NCBI GenBank assembly: GCA_900095875.1
Contig: LT608311.1
Coordinates: 1,116,001 to 1,180,000, forward strand
DNA: 64,000 bases
Reading direction: 5' to 3'
Source of the DNA: Caecibacter massiliensis
GTDB lineage: Bacteria; Bacillota; Negativicutes; Veillonellales; Megasphaeraceae
Part shown: positions 17,750 to 26,102 of the stretch, piece after piece
Layout of the letters: each line of letters opens with the position of its first letter
How positions within the stretch are numbered: position 1 is the stretch's first letter
The notes under the pieces: model-generated
Told to the model about the DNA's origin: nothing
The model's database searches: none
Seen by the model: the letters and a program-made list of their open reading frames with translations, nothing else
Program-made: the position numbers and the translations under genes

Positions 17750-18700
17750 TTATCCCATATGGATATGCGTACCCGTTTTTCCAAGGATGCCGTCTTTTGC
17801 CTTTTCCAAAAGAGTGATAAGGGCCGTACGACCTGGTTTGGATTCGGCAAAACGGACAGCCGCTTGTACTTTGGGCAGCATGGAACCAGGAGCAAACTGG
17901 CCTTCCTGTATATAGCGGCGCGCATCGGTTGTCGTCAGATCGTCCAGCCATTGTTCGTCCGGTTTTCCAAATTGGATTGCCACTTTTTCAACGGCTGTGA
18001 GAATAATCAGATAATCGGCATCAAGATTTTCTGCCATGAGTTCACTGGCAAAATCTTTATCGATGACGGCGCTGGCACCTTTCAGGTGATTTCCCCGGCA
18101 CATGACAGGAATCCCGCCACCACCACAGGCAATGACGACCTGCCCCGATTCGACGAGAGTCCGGATTGCCCCAATTTCAATGATTTCCTGTGGCTGGGGA
18201 GAGGCAACGACGCGGCGGTAGCCGCGGCCGGCGTCTTCTTTCATGATATAACCGTAATGTTGTTCTGCGAAATCAGCCTGTTCTTTTGTCATAAAATGAC
18301 CAATCGGTTTGGATGGATGCTCAAAGGCCGGATCCTTTTCGTCAACCCGTACCTGAGTCACCATAGTAGCAACCGGAATATCTTTGATTCCCCGGTTATG
18401 TAATTCTTCCCGTAAGGCATTCTGCAGGTCATAGCCAATATAAGCCTGGCTCATGGCGACACAGACTGACAGCGGCGTATTGGGCTGGGCCGGGTTTTCA
18501 CGACTGAGTGCTGCCATGGCATTATTGATCATCCCGACCTGCGGGCCATTGCCATGAGATACAATGACTTCACAGTTTTCTTCAATAAGATCGACAATTG
18601 CCTTGGCTGTAATCTTGACAGCCTTCATCTGTTCGGGGAGCGTATTTCCCAGGGCATTGCCGCCCAGGGCGATGACGATCCGTTTCTTTTTCTGTTCCAT
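17750..18700 (-). CDS. arcC: Carbamate kinase (ArcC/YqeA)
   Basis: Transfers phosphate from carbamoyl phosphate to ADP, giving ATP, ammonia and CO2; in this cluster it is the energy-yielding step of ureide breakdown. The 316-residue product shows IALGGNALG, VSHGNGPQVGMI, CGGGGIPVM and KGASAVIDKDFASELMAENL, all family hallmarks. GGAAGG precedes the ATG at 18700. It precedes the xanthine/uracil permease gene in a two-gene unit, and a long hairpin lies 50 bases upstream. Confidence 0.94.
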   Translation of the reverse strand: MEQKKKRIVIALGGNALGNTLPEQMKAVKITAKAIVDLIEENCEVIVSHGNGPQVGMINNAMAALSRENPAQPNTPLSVCVAMSQAYIGYDLQNALREELHNRGIKDIPVATMVTQVRVDEKDPAFEHPSKPIGHFMTKEQADFAEQHYGYIMKEDAGRGYRRVVASPQPQEIIEIGAIRTLVESGQVVIACGGGGIPVMCRGNHLKGASAVIDKDFASELMAENLDADYLIILTAVEKVAIQFGKPDEQWLDDLTTTDARRYIQEGQFAPGSMLPKVQAAVRFAESKPGRTALITLLEKAKDGILGKTGTHIHMG

Positions 18701-18750
18701 ATCGTTCCTTCCTTTGTATATAAAAGTATCACACCGGTATATTCTTCACT

Positions 18751-18816
18751 TCCTATGGGGCCTCAGGCCTGAAGCGGAATTTGTACACTTCGCTTTACGC
18801 CTGATGCCCAATAGGA
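18751..18816. repeat. Long imperfect hairpin upstream of carbamate kinase
   Basis: The arm at 18751-18776 (TCCTATGGGGCCTCAGGCCT followed by GAAGCG) is nearly complementary to 18791-18816 (CGCTTTACGCCTGATGCCCA followed by ATAGGA), with a 14-base loop. No T-run follows on either strand, so it is unlikely to be a simple terminator. It could stabilise mRNA or control arcC expression. Confidence 0.6.
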
Positions 18817-18831
18817 CAGCCTGAAAAGACA

Positions 18832-18868
18832 GATGAGGTGCCGGTCCCGGATGGATCGGCACCTCATC
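18832..18868 (-). terminator. Terminator after ygeW
   Basis: A perfect 12-base stem, GATGAGGTGCCG with CGGCACCTCATC, lies 25 bases after the ygeW stop. On the minus strand it is followed by TGTCTTTTC, a weak T-run. Confidence 0.7.
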
Positions 18869-18892
18869 AGGCTCACAAAGCAACAAACAGGC

Positions 18893-20089
18893 TTATTTCA
18901 TTTTTCTCGGCGTATTGCGTTTTGCCAGTGCTTCCAACGTTTCTACAGGATTCTGGAATTTGGCAAGCATAATCATAGCGGCAATGATGTACGGTTTGTA
19001 ACTGGCTTCTTTGTAAAGAGGATCGCGATAACGGTCGAATACGGACGCTTCGACTTCCCCATCTTTGCAGCTGACGCCGTTGATATCGGCAGGCAGGCAG
19101 TGCAGATAGAGGGCCTTGCCGTCTTTGGTCGTCTTCATGAGGTCTTCCGTGCAGCACCAGTCTTTATGCTGTGCATTCTGGGCCAGCAGTTCTTTTTCCA
19201 GGGCATCGATACCGGCCTGATCTCCATCGGCATAGAGTTTCGTCCGTTTTTCCATGGCTTTGAAAGGAGCCCAGCTCTTGGGATATACGACATCGGCATC
19301 TTTGAATGCGTCGGCCATGTCATTGGTTACACGGAACGAACCGCCAGAAGCCTGGGCATTTTTCTTAGCCACTTCTTCTACTTCCGGCATGACTTCATAA
19401 CCTTCCGGATGAGCCAGCACGACGTCCATGCCGAGACGGGTCATGAGGCCGATGACACCCTGCGGTACCGAAAGAGGTTTGCCATAGGACGGAGAGTACG
19501 CCCAGGTCATGGCAATTTTCTTGCCTTTCAGATTCTGGATACCGCCAAAGGTATTGATGATGTGGGCAGCATCTGCCATGCACTGCGTCGGATGATCGAT
19601 ATCACACTGGAGGTTGACCAGCGTCGGTTTCTGTTCGAGGATGCCGTCTTTATACCCCTGGGTAACGGATTTGACAACTTCTTCCTGATATGCATGGCCT
19701 TTGCCGATATACATATCATCACGGATGCCGATGACATCGGCCATGAAGGAAATCATATTAGCCGTTTCGCGGACGGTTTCGCCATGGGCAATCTGGCTCT
19801 TCTTTTCATCCAGATCCTGTACCTGCAGGCCGAGGAAGTTGCAGGCCGAAGCAAAGGAGAAGCGGGTACGGGTCGAGTTATCGCGGAAAATAGAGATACC
19901 CAGGCCACTTTCAAACACGCGGGTCGAAATATTGTGCTGACGCATATAGCGAAGTGCATCGGCAAGGACCCAGACGGCTTTCAGTTCATCATCGGTTTTG
20001 TCCCAGGTAAGGAAAAAATCGTTTTCATACATATCCTTGAAATTGAGGGCTTTAAGCTGGTCTAAATAATACTGCAAGTTCTTTTCCAT
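18893..20089 (-). CDS. ygeW: YgeW-family knotted carbamoyltransferase
   Basis: Aspartate/ornithine carbamoyltransferase superfamily member of 398 residues. The carbamoyl-phosphate site is DNSTRTRFSF. Also present are HGETVRETANMI, DIDHPTQCMADAAHI, MTWAYSPSYG and LHCLPADI. In the catabolic direction it would phosphorolyse a ureido compound to carbamoyl phosphate for the nearby carbamate kinase. The natural substrate of YgeW is not firmly established. AAAAGGAG precedes the ATG at 20089. It is the last gene of the ygeX-ygeY-ygeW unit, 64 bases after ygeY. Confidence 0.94.
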   Translation of the reverse strand: MEKNLQYYLDQLKALNFKDMYENDFFLTWDKTDDELKAVWVLADALRYMRQHNISTRVFESGLGISIFRDNSTRTRFSFASACNFLGLQVQDLDEKKSQIAHGETVRETANMISFMADVIGIRDDMYIGKGHAYQEEVVKSVTQGYKDGILEQKPTLVNLQCDIDHPTQCMADAAHIINTFGGIQNLKGKKIAMTWAYSPSYGKPLSVPQGVIGLMTRLGMDVVLAHPEGYEVMPEVEEVAKKNAQASGGSFRVTNDMADAFKDADVVYPKSWAPFKAMEKRTKLYADGDQAGIDALEKELLAQNAQHKDWCCTEDLMKTTKDGKALYLHCLPADINGVSCKDGEVEASVFDRYRDPLYKEASYKPYIIAAMIMLAKFQNPVETLEALAKRNTPRKMK

Positions 20090-20153
20090 AGTGATACTCT
20101 CCTTTTGGCAAATACTATTACTATAATAATAGACACTGTATAGTATACATCAA

Positions 20154-21473
20154 TTAGTCTTTGGTATAGACACTGGGAAGGGCTGCATAAAGAGCGGCGC
20201 AAGTGACGAGATCCTGTTTCCATGTCTTTTCATTAGGCGCATGAGCCTGTGCTTCTGCGCCAGGGCCGAAGCCGATGACGGGGATGCCGTTGCGGCCCAT
20301 AATGGTGACACCGTTCGTCGAGAAGGTCCATTTATCGGTCAGTGGGCGTGCTTTCCGTTCTGCTTCCGTTTCAGCCGAGCCGATACGCGTCGTGCCGAAG
20401 AGGTTCGTATAGGCTTCTTCCATGGCTTTGGTCACCTTGTGGTCTTTAGGGATGACCCAGGTCGGGAAATAGCATTCAATAGGATAAGTCAGGCCCGTAT
20501 AGCTCGGACGGGAGTATTCATACATGCTGACTTTGACATCATCACCGTATTTTTTGACGCTGGGCAGTGCCCGGATTTCATCGAGGCAGCTCTGCCATGT
20601 TTCACCAGCGGTCATGCGGCGGTCCAGCGATACGGCGCAGGAGTCAGCAACAGCACAGCGGCTTGGCGATGTGTAGAAAATCTGGGAGCACGTAACAGTG
20701 CCACGGCCGAGGAAATTAGCTTCTTCGTATTCAGGATTGTATTTTTTATCGAGCATTTTGACCAGCCCTTTGATTTCCGTGCCATCAGCGGCGTCGTTTT
20801 CGTTGAGAGCCCGTACGTCCTGAAGGATATCGGCCATTTTATAGATAGCATTGTCACCGCGTTCGGGAGCACTGCCATGACAGGACACCCCCTGAACATC
20901 GACGCGGATTTCCATACGGCCCCGCTGACCGCGATAAATGCCGCCATCTGTCGGTTCAGTCGATACGACAAATTCCGGGCGGACGCCGTCTTCTTTGATG
21001 ATATACTGCCAGCAGAGACCATCGCAGTCTTCTTCCTGTACGGTACCGGTAACGAGAACGGTGTATTTATCAGACAGGAGACCCAGATCTTTCATGATAC
21101 GGGCGCCATAGACAGCCGATACAATACCACCGCACTGGTCAGATGTACCACGGCCACCGATTTCCGTTTCCGTTTCAAAACCCTTGTACGGATCAAATTC
21201 CCAGTTGTCCTTGTTGCCAATGCCTACCGTATCGATATGGGCATCAAATGCGATAAGTGTCTTGCCGCTGCCCATGTAACCGAGGACATTGCCCATGGGG
21301 TCGATTTCTACTTTATCGAAATCAAGAGCCCGCATTTCCTGTGCTATCCGGTCGATATGAGCTTTTTCATCGCAGCTTTCACCGGGATACTGTACGATTT
21401 CCCGTAAGAATTTTGTCATGTTTTTTTCGTAGCTCTTTGCGGCTTCTTTGATTTTGCTGTAATCCAGTGCCAT
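20154..21473 (-). CDS. ygeY: YgeY-family M20 hydrolase
   Basis: Zinc-dependent M20 peptidase/deacylase of 439 residues, in a family whose occurrence tracks with selenium-dependent molybdenum hydroxylases. Metal motifs are [21 protein letters not shown] and QEEDCDG; a dimerisation-domain block ([19 protein letters not shown]) and a C-terminal [18 protein letters not shown] follow. It probably hydrolyses an amide in the ureide or diaminopropionate branch. AAAAGGAG precedes the ATG. It lies between ygeX (59 bases upstream) and ygeW, the same order as in E. coli apart from strand details. Confidence 0.93.
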   Translation of the reverse strand: MALDYSKIKEAAKSYEKNMTKFLREIVQYPGESCDEKAHIDRIAQEMRALDFDKVEIDPMGNVLGYMGSGKTLIAFDAHIDTVGIGNKDNWEFDPYKGFETETEIGGRGTSDQCGGIVSAVYGARIMKDLGLLSDKYTVLVTGTVQEEDCDGLCWQYIIKEDGVRPEFVVSTEPTDGGIYRGQRGRMEIRVDVQGVSCHGSAPERGDNAIYKMADILQDVRALNENDAADGTEIKGLVKMLDKKYNPEYEEANFLGRGTVTCSQIFYTSPSRCAVADSCAVSLDRRMTAGETWQSCLDEIRALPSVKKYGDDVKVSMYEYSRPSYTGLTYPIECYFPTWVIPKDHKVTKAMEEAYTNLFGTTRIGSAETEAERKARPLTDKWTFSTNGVTIMGRNGIPVIGFGPGAEAQAHAPNEKTWKQDLVTCAALYAALPSVYTKD

Positions 21474-21532
21474 GTTGTACTGCTCCTTTTCATGAAAATA
21501 TAGGTACTATCCTGTATACTATGTTGCACTCG

Positions 21533-22741
21533 TTATTTATCGAGGCCTTTCCAGACAATGTTTTTATACCGCTGTGGATCCGTGTCACCTTCGGTAGAGA
21601 AGACCAGGACATTGGCTGTTTCATCCAGTCCCAGTTCTTTGCGGACATCGGCACAGTCATCGCTGGTCATGAGAACCGACAAAGCTCCAAAGGGAGCTGC
21701 GCCGGACTCACCGGATGTGATGGCCGGATCGCCTTTAATCGGGGCTCCCAGCATGCGCATCCCCTGGGCTGCCACCCAGTCAGGCGCTGCAACGAACATC
21801 TTGACGTGATTCTTGAGGATATCCCAGGAAATCGTATTGGGTTCCCCGCAGGCGAGGCCTGCCATAATGGTCTGCATGTCCCCATCGACGATGCGCGGTT
21901 TGCCATCACCGGCTGCGGCACCTTTGTAAAGGCAGGCCGCTGCTTCGGCTTCGACGACGACGAATACGGGCGGATTATCTTTATAGAGGTTGGAGAAGAA
22001 TCCGACGACAGCACCGGCCAGCGAACCGACACCAGCCTGGACGAATACGTGGGTCGGCCGGTCTATTCCCTGTTCATTTAACTGCTGGGCTGCTTCCATG
22101 GCCATCGTGCCATAACCCTGCATGATCCACGAAGGGATTTCTTCATATCCGTCCCATGCCGTATCCTGTACGATGACGCCCCGCGGCGTTTCGGATGCTT
22201 CTTTTGCAGCCTGACGTACACAGTCGTCGTAATTGAGATCAAGGATATCGACTTTGGCACCAAGTTTCCTGATATTTTCCAACCGGGTCTGTGTCGTCCC
22301 CTTCGGCATATGTACGACAGCGTTCTGACGCAGTTTATTCGCTGCCCAGGCTACGCCCCGGCCGTGATTTCCGTCTGTTGCCGTAAAGAACGTGGCCGTG
22401 CCGAATTCATCGTGGAGCTTATCTGATGTCAGTACATCGTAGGGCAGTTCCGATACATCTTTTCCCGTTTCTTTGGCAATATATTTTGCCATGGAATAGG
22501 ACCCGCCCAATACTTTGAATGCGTTGAGGCCGAAACGGTACGATTCATCTTTGACGAAAAGAGAACCGAGGCCGAAATATGCAGCCATCTTAGGAAGTTT
22601 CGTCAGCGGCGTTTCCTTATACTGGGGAAAGCTCTGATGAAAGGTCCGTGCTTTTTTGACTTCTTCAACGGACATAATGGGAAGATTTTTATCTTCCGTC
22701 TTGGGCATGTGGTTCATGACCCATTTCATGGTATCTGCCAT
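21533..22741 (-). CDS. ygeX: Diaminopropionate ammonia-lyase (YgeX/DpaL)
   Basis: PLP enzyme of 402 residues that converts 2,3-diaminopropionate to pyruvate and two ammonia. The PLP lysine is in NAFKVLGGSYSMAKY, the loop FTATDGNHGRGVAW follows, and FVQAGVGSLAGAVVGFF binds the cofactor phosphate. I start at ATG 22741 because AAGGAGG lies just upstream; a longer frame to 22816 has no such site. It is first in the ygeX-ygeY-ygeW unit and delivers the carbon end product (pyruvate) of the pathway. Confidence 0.95.
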   Translation of the reverse strand: MADTMKWVMNHMPKTEDKNLPIMSVEEVKKARTFHQSFPQYKETPLTKLPKMAAYFGLGSLFVKDESYRFGLNAFKVLGGSYSMAKYIAKETGKDVSELPYDVLTSDKLHDEFGTATFFTATDGNHGRGVAWAANKLRQNAVVHMPKGTTQTRLENIRKLGAKVDILDLNYDDCVRQAAKEASETPRGVIVQDTAWDGYEEIPSWIMQGYGTMAMEAAQQLNEQGIDRPTHVFVQAGVGSLAGAVVGFFSNLYKDNPPVFVVVEAEAAACLYKGAAAGDGKPRIVDGDMQTIMAGLACGEPNTISWDILKNHVKMFVAAPDWVAAQGMRMLGAPIKGDPAITSGESGAAPFGALSVLMTSDDCADVRKELGLDETANVLVFSTEGDTDPQRYKNIVWKGLDK

Positions 22742-22836
22742 GGTATTCATCCTCCTTGTCGTGCTATCTGTTCCTGAAAGCCCATTTCTTTTACTAAAAA
22801 TATTTTTGCTCATCAAAAAGTTTTTGTATACTTAGA

Positions 22837-22864
22837 AGTATATCATGATTTTCCATTTTTGCAA
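22837..22864 (-). promoter_or_regulatory. Promoter of the ygeX-ygeY-ygeW unit
   Basis: On the minus strand TTGCAA, a 16-base spacer and TATACT lie about 100 bases before the ygeX start. The leader downstream of it contains CTAAAAATATTTTTG (22794-22808), a near-palindrome also seen before other genes of the cluster. Confidence 0.55.
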
Positions 22865-22911
22865 GATGTTAGCTAAATTTTTTTTAGGTTAAATATATTT
22901 TTTTGTCGCAT

Positions 22912-24513
22912 TTAGACAATGTATCCATGATTTTTTATCAAGACCCGGCCTGACCGGGCATCCGTATGAGTACCGTGGTCCACAGTCAATGCGCCATTTA
23001 CATAGACCTGTTCTATGCCTTCCGGAAATTGGACAGGTTCAGTAAAGGTCGCCCTGTCCCGGATAGTGCCGTCCTTAAAAATTATCAGGTCTGCTGCCTT
23101 TCCGGCGGCCAGCACGCCCCGGTCACGCAGTCGGAATGCCGATGCCGCTTTTCCTGTCATCTTGTGTATTGCTTCTTCCAGTGAAAAGACCGGATTTTCC
23201 CTTACATATTTACGCAGCACATAGGGAAACGCACCATACAGGCGCGGATGAGGATGACTGCCATACAGGCCGTCTGTACTCAGATTCATTTCCGGCCGTT
23301 TCATGAACTGCAATACGTGATTTTCCTGACAATAAAAATCAATCATCCGTACATCATTTTTTTCTTCATACAGTAAATCAAAGGCTGCGTTATACGGATC
23401 TTTTCCCCGTTTTTCTCCCAGTTCGATGAGATTAAGGCCGACGGCATCCTGATTTTTTTCGCTCCCGACGCTGGAAACATAAATCTGGTCGGGACCGGCA
23501 AAATCGATGAAGTCATCCCAGCCGGGAATACCCTTCTGGATGTCAGCAATCATTTTCTGCCGCAGCGTCCGATCAGAGAGGCGCCGGAGTACGCAATCGG
23601 TACCGCCTTCCATGACCCACGGCGGCAGAATGGCGCTCATCATCGTACTGCCTGCCGTATAAGGCGTCTGGTCAAAACTGATATTTATCCCCTCGGCTTC
23701 AGCTTCATCGAGAAGGCGGAGTACCTGGGGGATATACTGCCAGTTTTTCCGGCCACAGACTTTAAAATGGGAAATATGAAGATGGACGCCGGACTGACGG
23801 GCAATGTCGATGATTTCTTTCATAGAGGCGACAATCGTATCAGCCTCGCTCCGCTGATGGACGACAAAGCATCCCTGGTACTCTGCCACGACCCGGCACA
23901 TGGCGATGAGTTCTTCTTTCCCGCCATAGACGCAGGGAAGGTAAATGAGACCAGAAGACAGACCTACGGCGCCGCCTTCCATTTCTCTCCGAGTGATATC
24001 GGCCATCTTCTGCAATTCTGCATCTGATGGCTGCCGGTTTTCAAGTCCCATCGCTTCCATCCGGATATTGCCGTGTGGTACGAGATAGCATTCGTTGATT
24101 CCCGGCCGCGCAGCCCGTACCCGGTTCAGATACCCGGCTGTCGTATGGTAGTGCCAGTCTATGCGCTCTGAATCCTCACCGATACCGGCCAGGTTATGAC
24201 GCCACGTCGCAATGTAGGTTTCCGGCAGAGGGGCGACGGATATGCCATCCTGTCCCAGAATTTCTGTCGTTACCCCCTGCATGACCTTCGGCAGGACGCG
24301 GCTGTCCTGCAGTACTTCGATATCACTATGGCTGTGGGTATCAATGAATCCTGGTGCTACGATACACCCCGATGCATCAACATAGGACATTCCTTCAGAC
24401 GGCGCTATGTGACCGATTGCCCCAATACGATCCCCATCGATGAGAACATCCGCTTTATACCGTTCCGTTCCCGTACCATCTACAATAGTCCCATTTTGAA
24501 TGAGAATACTCAT
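22912..24513 (-). CDS. N-acyl-D-amino-acid deacylase / D-aminoacylase family amidohydrolase
   Basis: 533-residue amidohydrolase. The metal motif is GFIDTHSHSDIEVL; GVTTEILGQDGISVAP, LHISHFKVCGRKN and NLSTDGLYGSHPHPRLYGAF are typical of the D-aminoacylase family, which removes acyl groups from D-amino acids. The C-terminal GVLAAGKAADLIIF is the usual family ending. The ATG at 24513 overlaps the stop of the upstream M20 gene (ATGA); an alternative ATG lies at 24519. The acyl substrate is unknown; in this setting it may process N-carbamoyl or N-acyl purine-pathway intermediates rather than peptidoglycan D-amino acids (inference). Confidence 0.85.
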   Translation of the reverse strand: MSILIQNGTIVDGTGTERYKADVLIDGDRIGAIGHIAPSEGMSYVDASGCIVAPGFIDTHSHSDIEVLQDSRVLPKVMQGVTTEILGQDGISVAPLPETYIATWRHNLAGIGEDSERIDWHYHTTAGYLNRVRAARPGINECYLVPHGNIRMEAMGLENRQPSDAELQKMADITRREMEGGAVGLSSGLIYLPCVYGGKEELIAMCRVVAEYQGCFVVHQRSEADTIVASMKEIIDIARQSGVHLHISHFKVCGRKNWQYIPQVLRLLDEAEAEGINISFDQTPYTAGSTMMSAILPPWVMEGGTDCVLRRLSDRTLRQKMIADIQKGIPGWDDFIDFAGPDQIYVSSVGSEKNQDAVGLNLIELGEKRGKDPYNAAFDLLYEEKNDVRMIDFYCQENHVLQFMKRPEMNLSTDGLYGSHPHPRLYGAFPYVLRKYVRENPVFSLEEAIHKMTGKAASAFRLRDRGVLAAGKAADLIIFKDGTIRDRATFTEPVQFPEGIEQVYVNGALTVDHGTHTDARSGRVLIKNHGYIV

Positions 24514-25730
24514 ACACATGCGCCCCCTTTACCTGGCAGGAACCGTTCCTGCAACAGGGCCCCCATTACTGCCACATAGCAGGTAACAGCGCCGGTAAGC
24601 TGGGAAAGTTCTATGTATTCATCTACTGTATGAGCCAGGTCTTCCCGGCTGGGTCCCAGTCCGATCGTGGGAATGTGGGCTTCACCGGCATAGTGGCTGC
24701 CATTGGTGCAAAAGTTATACTGGCGGATAGCCGGTGTGAATCCGGCCTGTTTCATCGCGTCAGCTGCTGCCTGAACAAAGTCAGCCTGTTTATCGTACAG
24801 CCAGCCTGGGAAAAAACGTTCTCCTTCTATATCTGCACCAGTATAGCACCGTTCTCTGCCTACGGCATAGGATAGGCGGTAAGACGCCTCTCCATCTTGT
24901 TCCATCAAGGTGTGGAGTGCCTGTTTCAGCGGTGCCAGGACGGATTCCTTTGTTTCCCCTGTCAGCAGACGACGGTCGTACGTAGCCCGGCAGTAATCGG
25001 GAACGACCGAAGCCCCGGGATAAGGTGAAGATTTGATATCAGTCAATTCCAGGATTCCTTTTCCCAGTACGGGATGAACGGGAGCCGGTACCTGCTGCAG
25101 ACATGCAATAGCCTTACACATTTTGTATACGGCATTGACGCCTTTTTCCGGATTGGCAGAATGACAAGACTTCCCTTTTGATTCAAGGACAATTTCAGCC
25201 CGCCCGCGCTGGCCTACTTTAAGATCGAGGCCGGAAGCTTCTCCGATGATGACATAGTCGGGACGGATGGCCTGACTGATGGCGCGGGCTGCGACGCCTT
25301 CAAAGCATTCTTCATGAACGACGGCAGCGATATACAGGGTACCGGCAAACTTCTTTTTTGTCTGTCTGGCAAACTGTACTGCCCCGACCGTCATGGCGGC
25401 CAGTGCGCCTTTCATATCGCTGGCACCACGACCATACAGACGGTTTCCATGTATATCTCCGGCAAAGGGAGGGTAGGTCCAGGCTGTTTCATCTTCAACG
25501 GGAACCGTGTCGATATGGCCATCAAAGAGTACGACTGGTCCCGGCCGGTCTCCCTTGATAGAAGCCAGCGTATTCCCATAGTCATCTACCTGAATCGTAT
25601 CAAATACACCTTGCTCTTTCATATACGTCTGCAGTACGAGACTAGCACCTTTTTCCTGTCCGGACAAGCTTGGCTGGCGGATCAGTGCCTGACACAGTTT
25701 CCGGACTTCTTCACAAGATATGGTTTCCAC
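24510..25730 (-). CDS. M20 family deacylase, second YgeY/ArgE-type hydrolase
   Basis: Zinc amidase of 406 residues with M20 motifs VVLFDGHIDTVP, YGRGASDMKGALA, HEECFEGVA and GKSCHSANPEKGVNAVYKM. It is clearly related to ygeY (same GHID/AHID and PEKG/PERG layout) but distinct. It is translationally coupled to the D-aminoacylase gene (4-base overlap), and a good promoter (TTGACA, 17 bases, TACCAT) lies 60 bases upstream. The pair likely acts in sequence on an N-acylated amino acid. An acetylornithine- or succinyl-diaminopimelate-type activity is possible. Confidence 0.85.
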   Translation of the reverse strand: METISCEEVRKLCQALIRQPSLSGQEKGASLVLQTYMKEQGVFDTIQVDDYGNTLASIKGDRPGPVVLFDGHIDTVPVEDETAWTYPPFAGDIHGNRLYGRGASDMKGALAAMTVGAVQFARQTKKKFAGTLYIAAVVHEECFEGVAARAISQAIRPDYVIIGEASGLDLKVGQRGRAEIVLESKGKSCHSANPEKGVNAVYKMCKAIACLQQVPAPVHPVLGKGILELTDIKSSPYPGASVVPDYCRATYDRRLLTGETKESVLAPLKQALHTLMEQDGEASYRLSYAVGRERCYTGADIEGERFFPGWLYDKQADFVQAAADAMKQAGFTPAIRQYNFCTNGSHYAGEAHIPTIGLGPSREDLAHTVDEYIELSQLTGAVTCYVAVMGALLQERFLPGKGGACV

Positions 25731-25790
25731 GCCACATTCCTCCTTTATGTTATCAATGCAGCCAGGGGATATTCCCCTTTCTTCTTTGTT

Positions 25791-25819
25791 ATGGTACGCA
25801 TAATCTAACTTTTTGTCAA
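25791..25819 (-). promoter_or_regulatory. Promoter of the M20-deacylase pair
   Basis: On the minus strand the -35 is TTGACA (25819-25814), the spacer is 17 bases and the -10 is TACCAT (25796-25791). It lies about 60 bases upstream of the M20 start and points away from the plus-strand promoter at 25859. Confidence 0.6.
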
Positions 25820-25858
25820 TATTTTATATAAAAACTAAAAAATATTTTTGTATTTATC

Positions 25859-25887
25859 TTGACAAATATCTAAAAGATACGTATTAT
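25859..25887 (+). promoter_or_regulatory. Near-consensus promoter of a small plus-strand transcript
   Basis: TTGACA (25859-25864), exactly 17 bases, then TATTAT (25882-25887). It is one of the best promoter matches in the window and drives only a 34-codon ORF, followed by a strong hairpin terminator. Confidence 0.75.
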
Positions 25888-25930
25888 TATATGCATTACA
25901 GTAATACTATTTTAGAGAAGGATGATTTAT

Positions 25931-26035
25931 ATGAATACATTAGTGCAAAAAACAGGGCGGGCCGCCCGTCTGGCCATCCAGGCAATCTATACCATCAATC
26001 GTCTTCTGGCACTTCCAGCGACTCATCAGAACTAA
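25931..26035 (+). CDS. Small ORF, 34 residues, unknown function
   Basis: ATG at 25931 with AAGGATG 6 bases upstream. The product starts MNTLVQKTGRAARLAIQAIY and ends TINRLLALPATHQN. The middle is a likely amphipathic helix with Lys/Arg on one face and Leu/Ile/Ala on the other. It sits 44 bases after a near-consensus promoter and 17 bases before a 13-base-pair terminator stem, forming a transcript of about 200 bases between two minus-strand operons. It could be a membrane-active peptide, a regulatory leader or a dual-function RNA. I recognise no family. Confidence 0.5.
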   Translation: MNTLVQKTGRAARLAIQAIYTINRLLALPATHQN

Positions 26036-26052
26036 TGACATGTATCATGCCC

Positions 26053-26096
26053 AAAGGGGGCTGTCGCATACCGTACGGCATGTGACAGCCCCCTTT
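26053..26096. terminator. Strong hairpin terminator between the small ORF and the YheO-type regulator
   Basis: AAAGGGGGCTGTC (26053-26065) pairs perfectly with GACAGCCCCCTTT (26084-26096). It closes the plus-strand transcript (followed by CTGT) and sits 7 bases beyond the stop of the minus-strand regulator, so it may act in both directions. Confidence 0.8.
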
Positions 26097-26102
26097 CTGT
26101 CC

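Noticed and set aside
17735-18892. Purine riboswitch before the carbamate kinase/xanthine permease unit
   Set aside because: The conserved three-way junction bases of the guanine/adenine aptamer are not present. The structure there is a simple long hairpin.
18833-20065. A 410-codon open frame on plus over ygeW (and similar ones over ygeY, hydA, the xanthine dehydrogenase and the FAD dehydrogenase)
   Set aside because: These arise from codon bias on the opposite strand of well-supported genes; none has a start signal.
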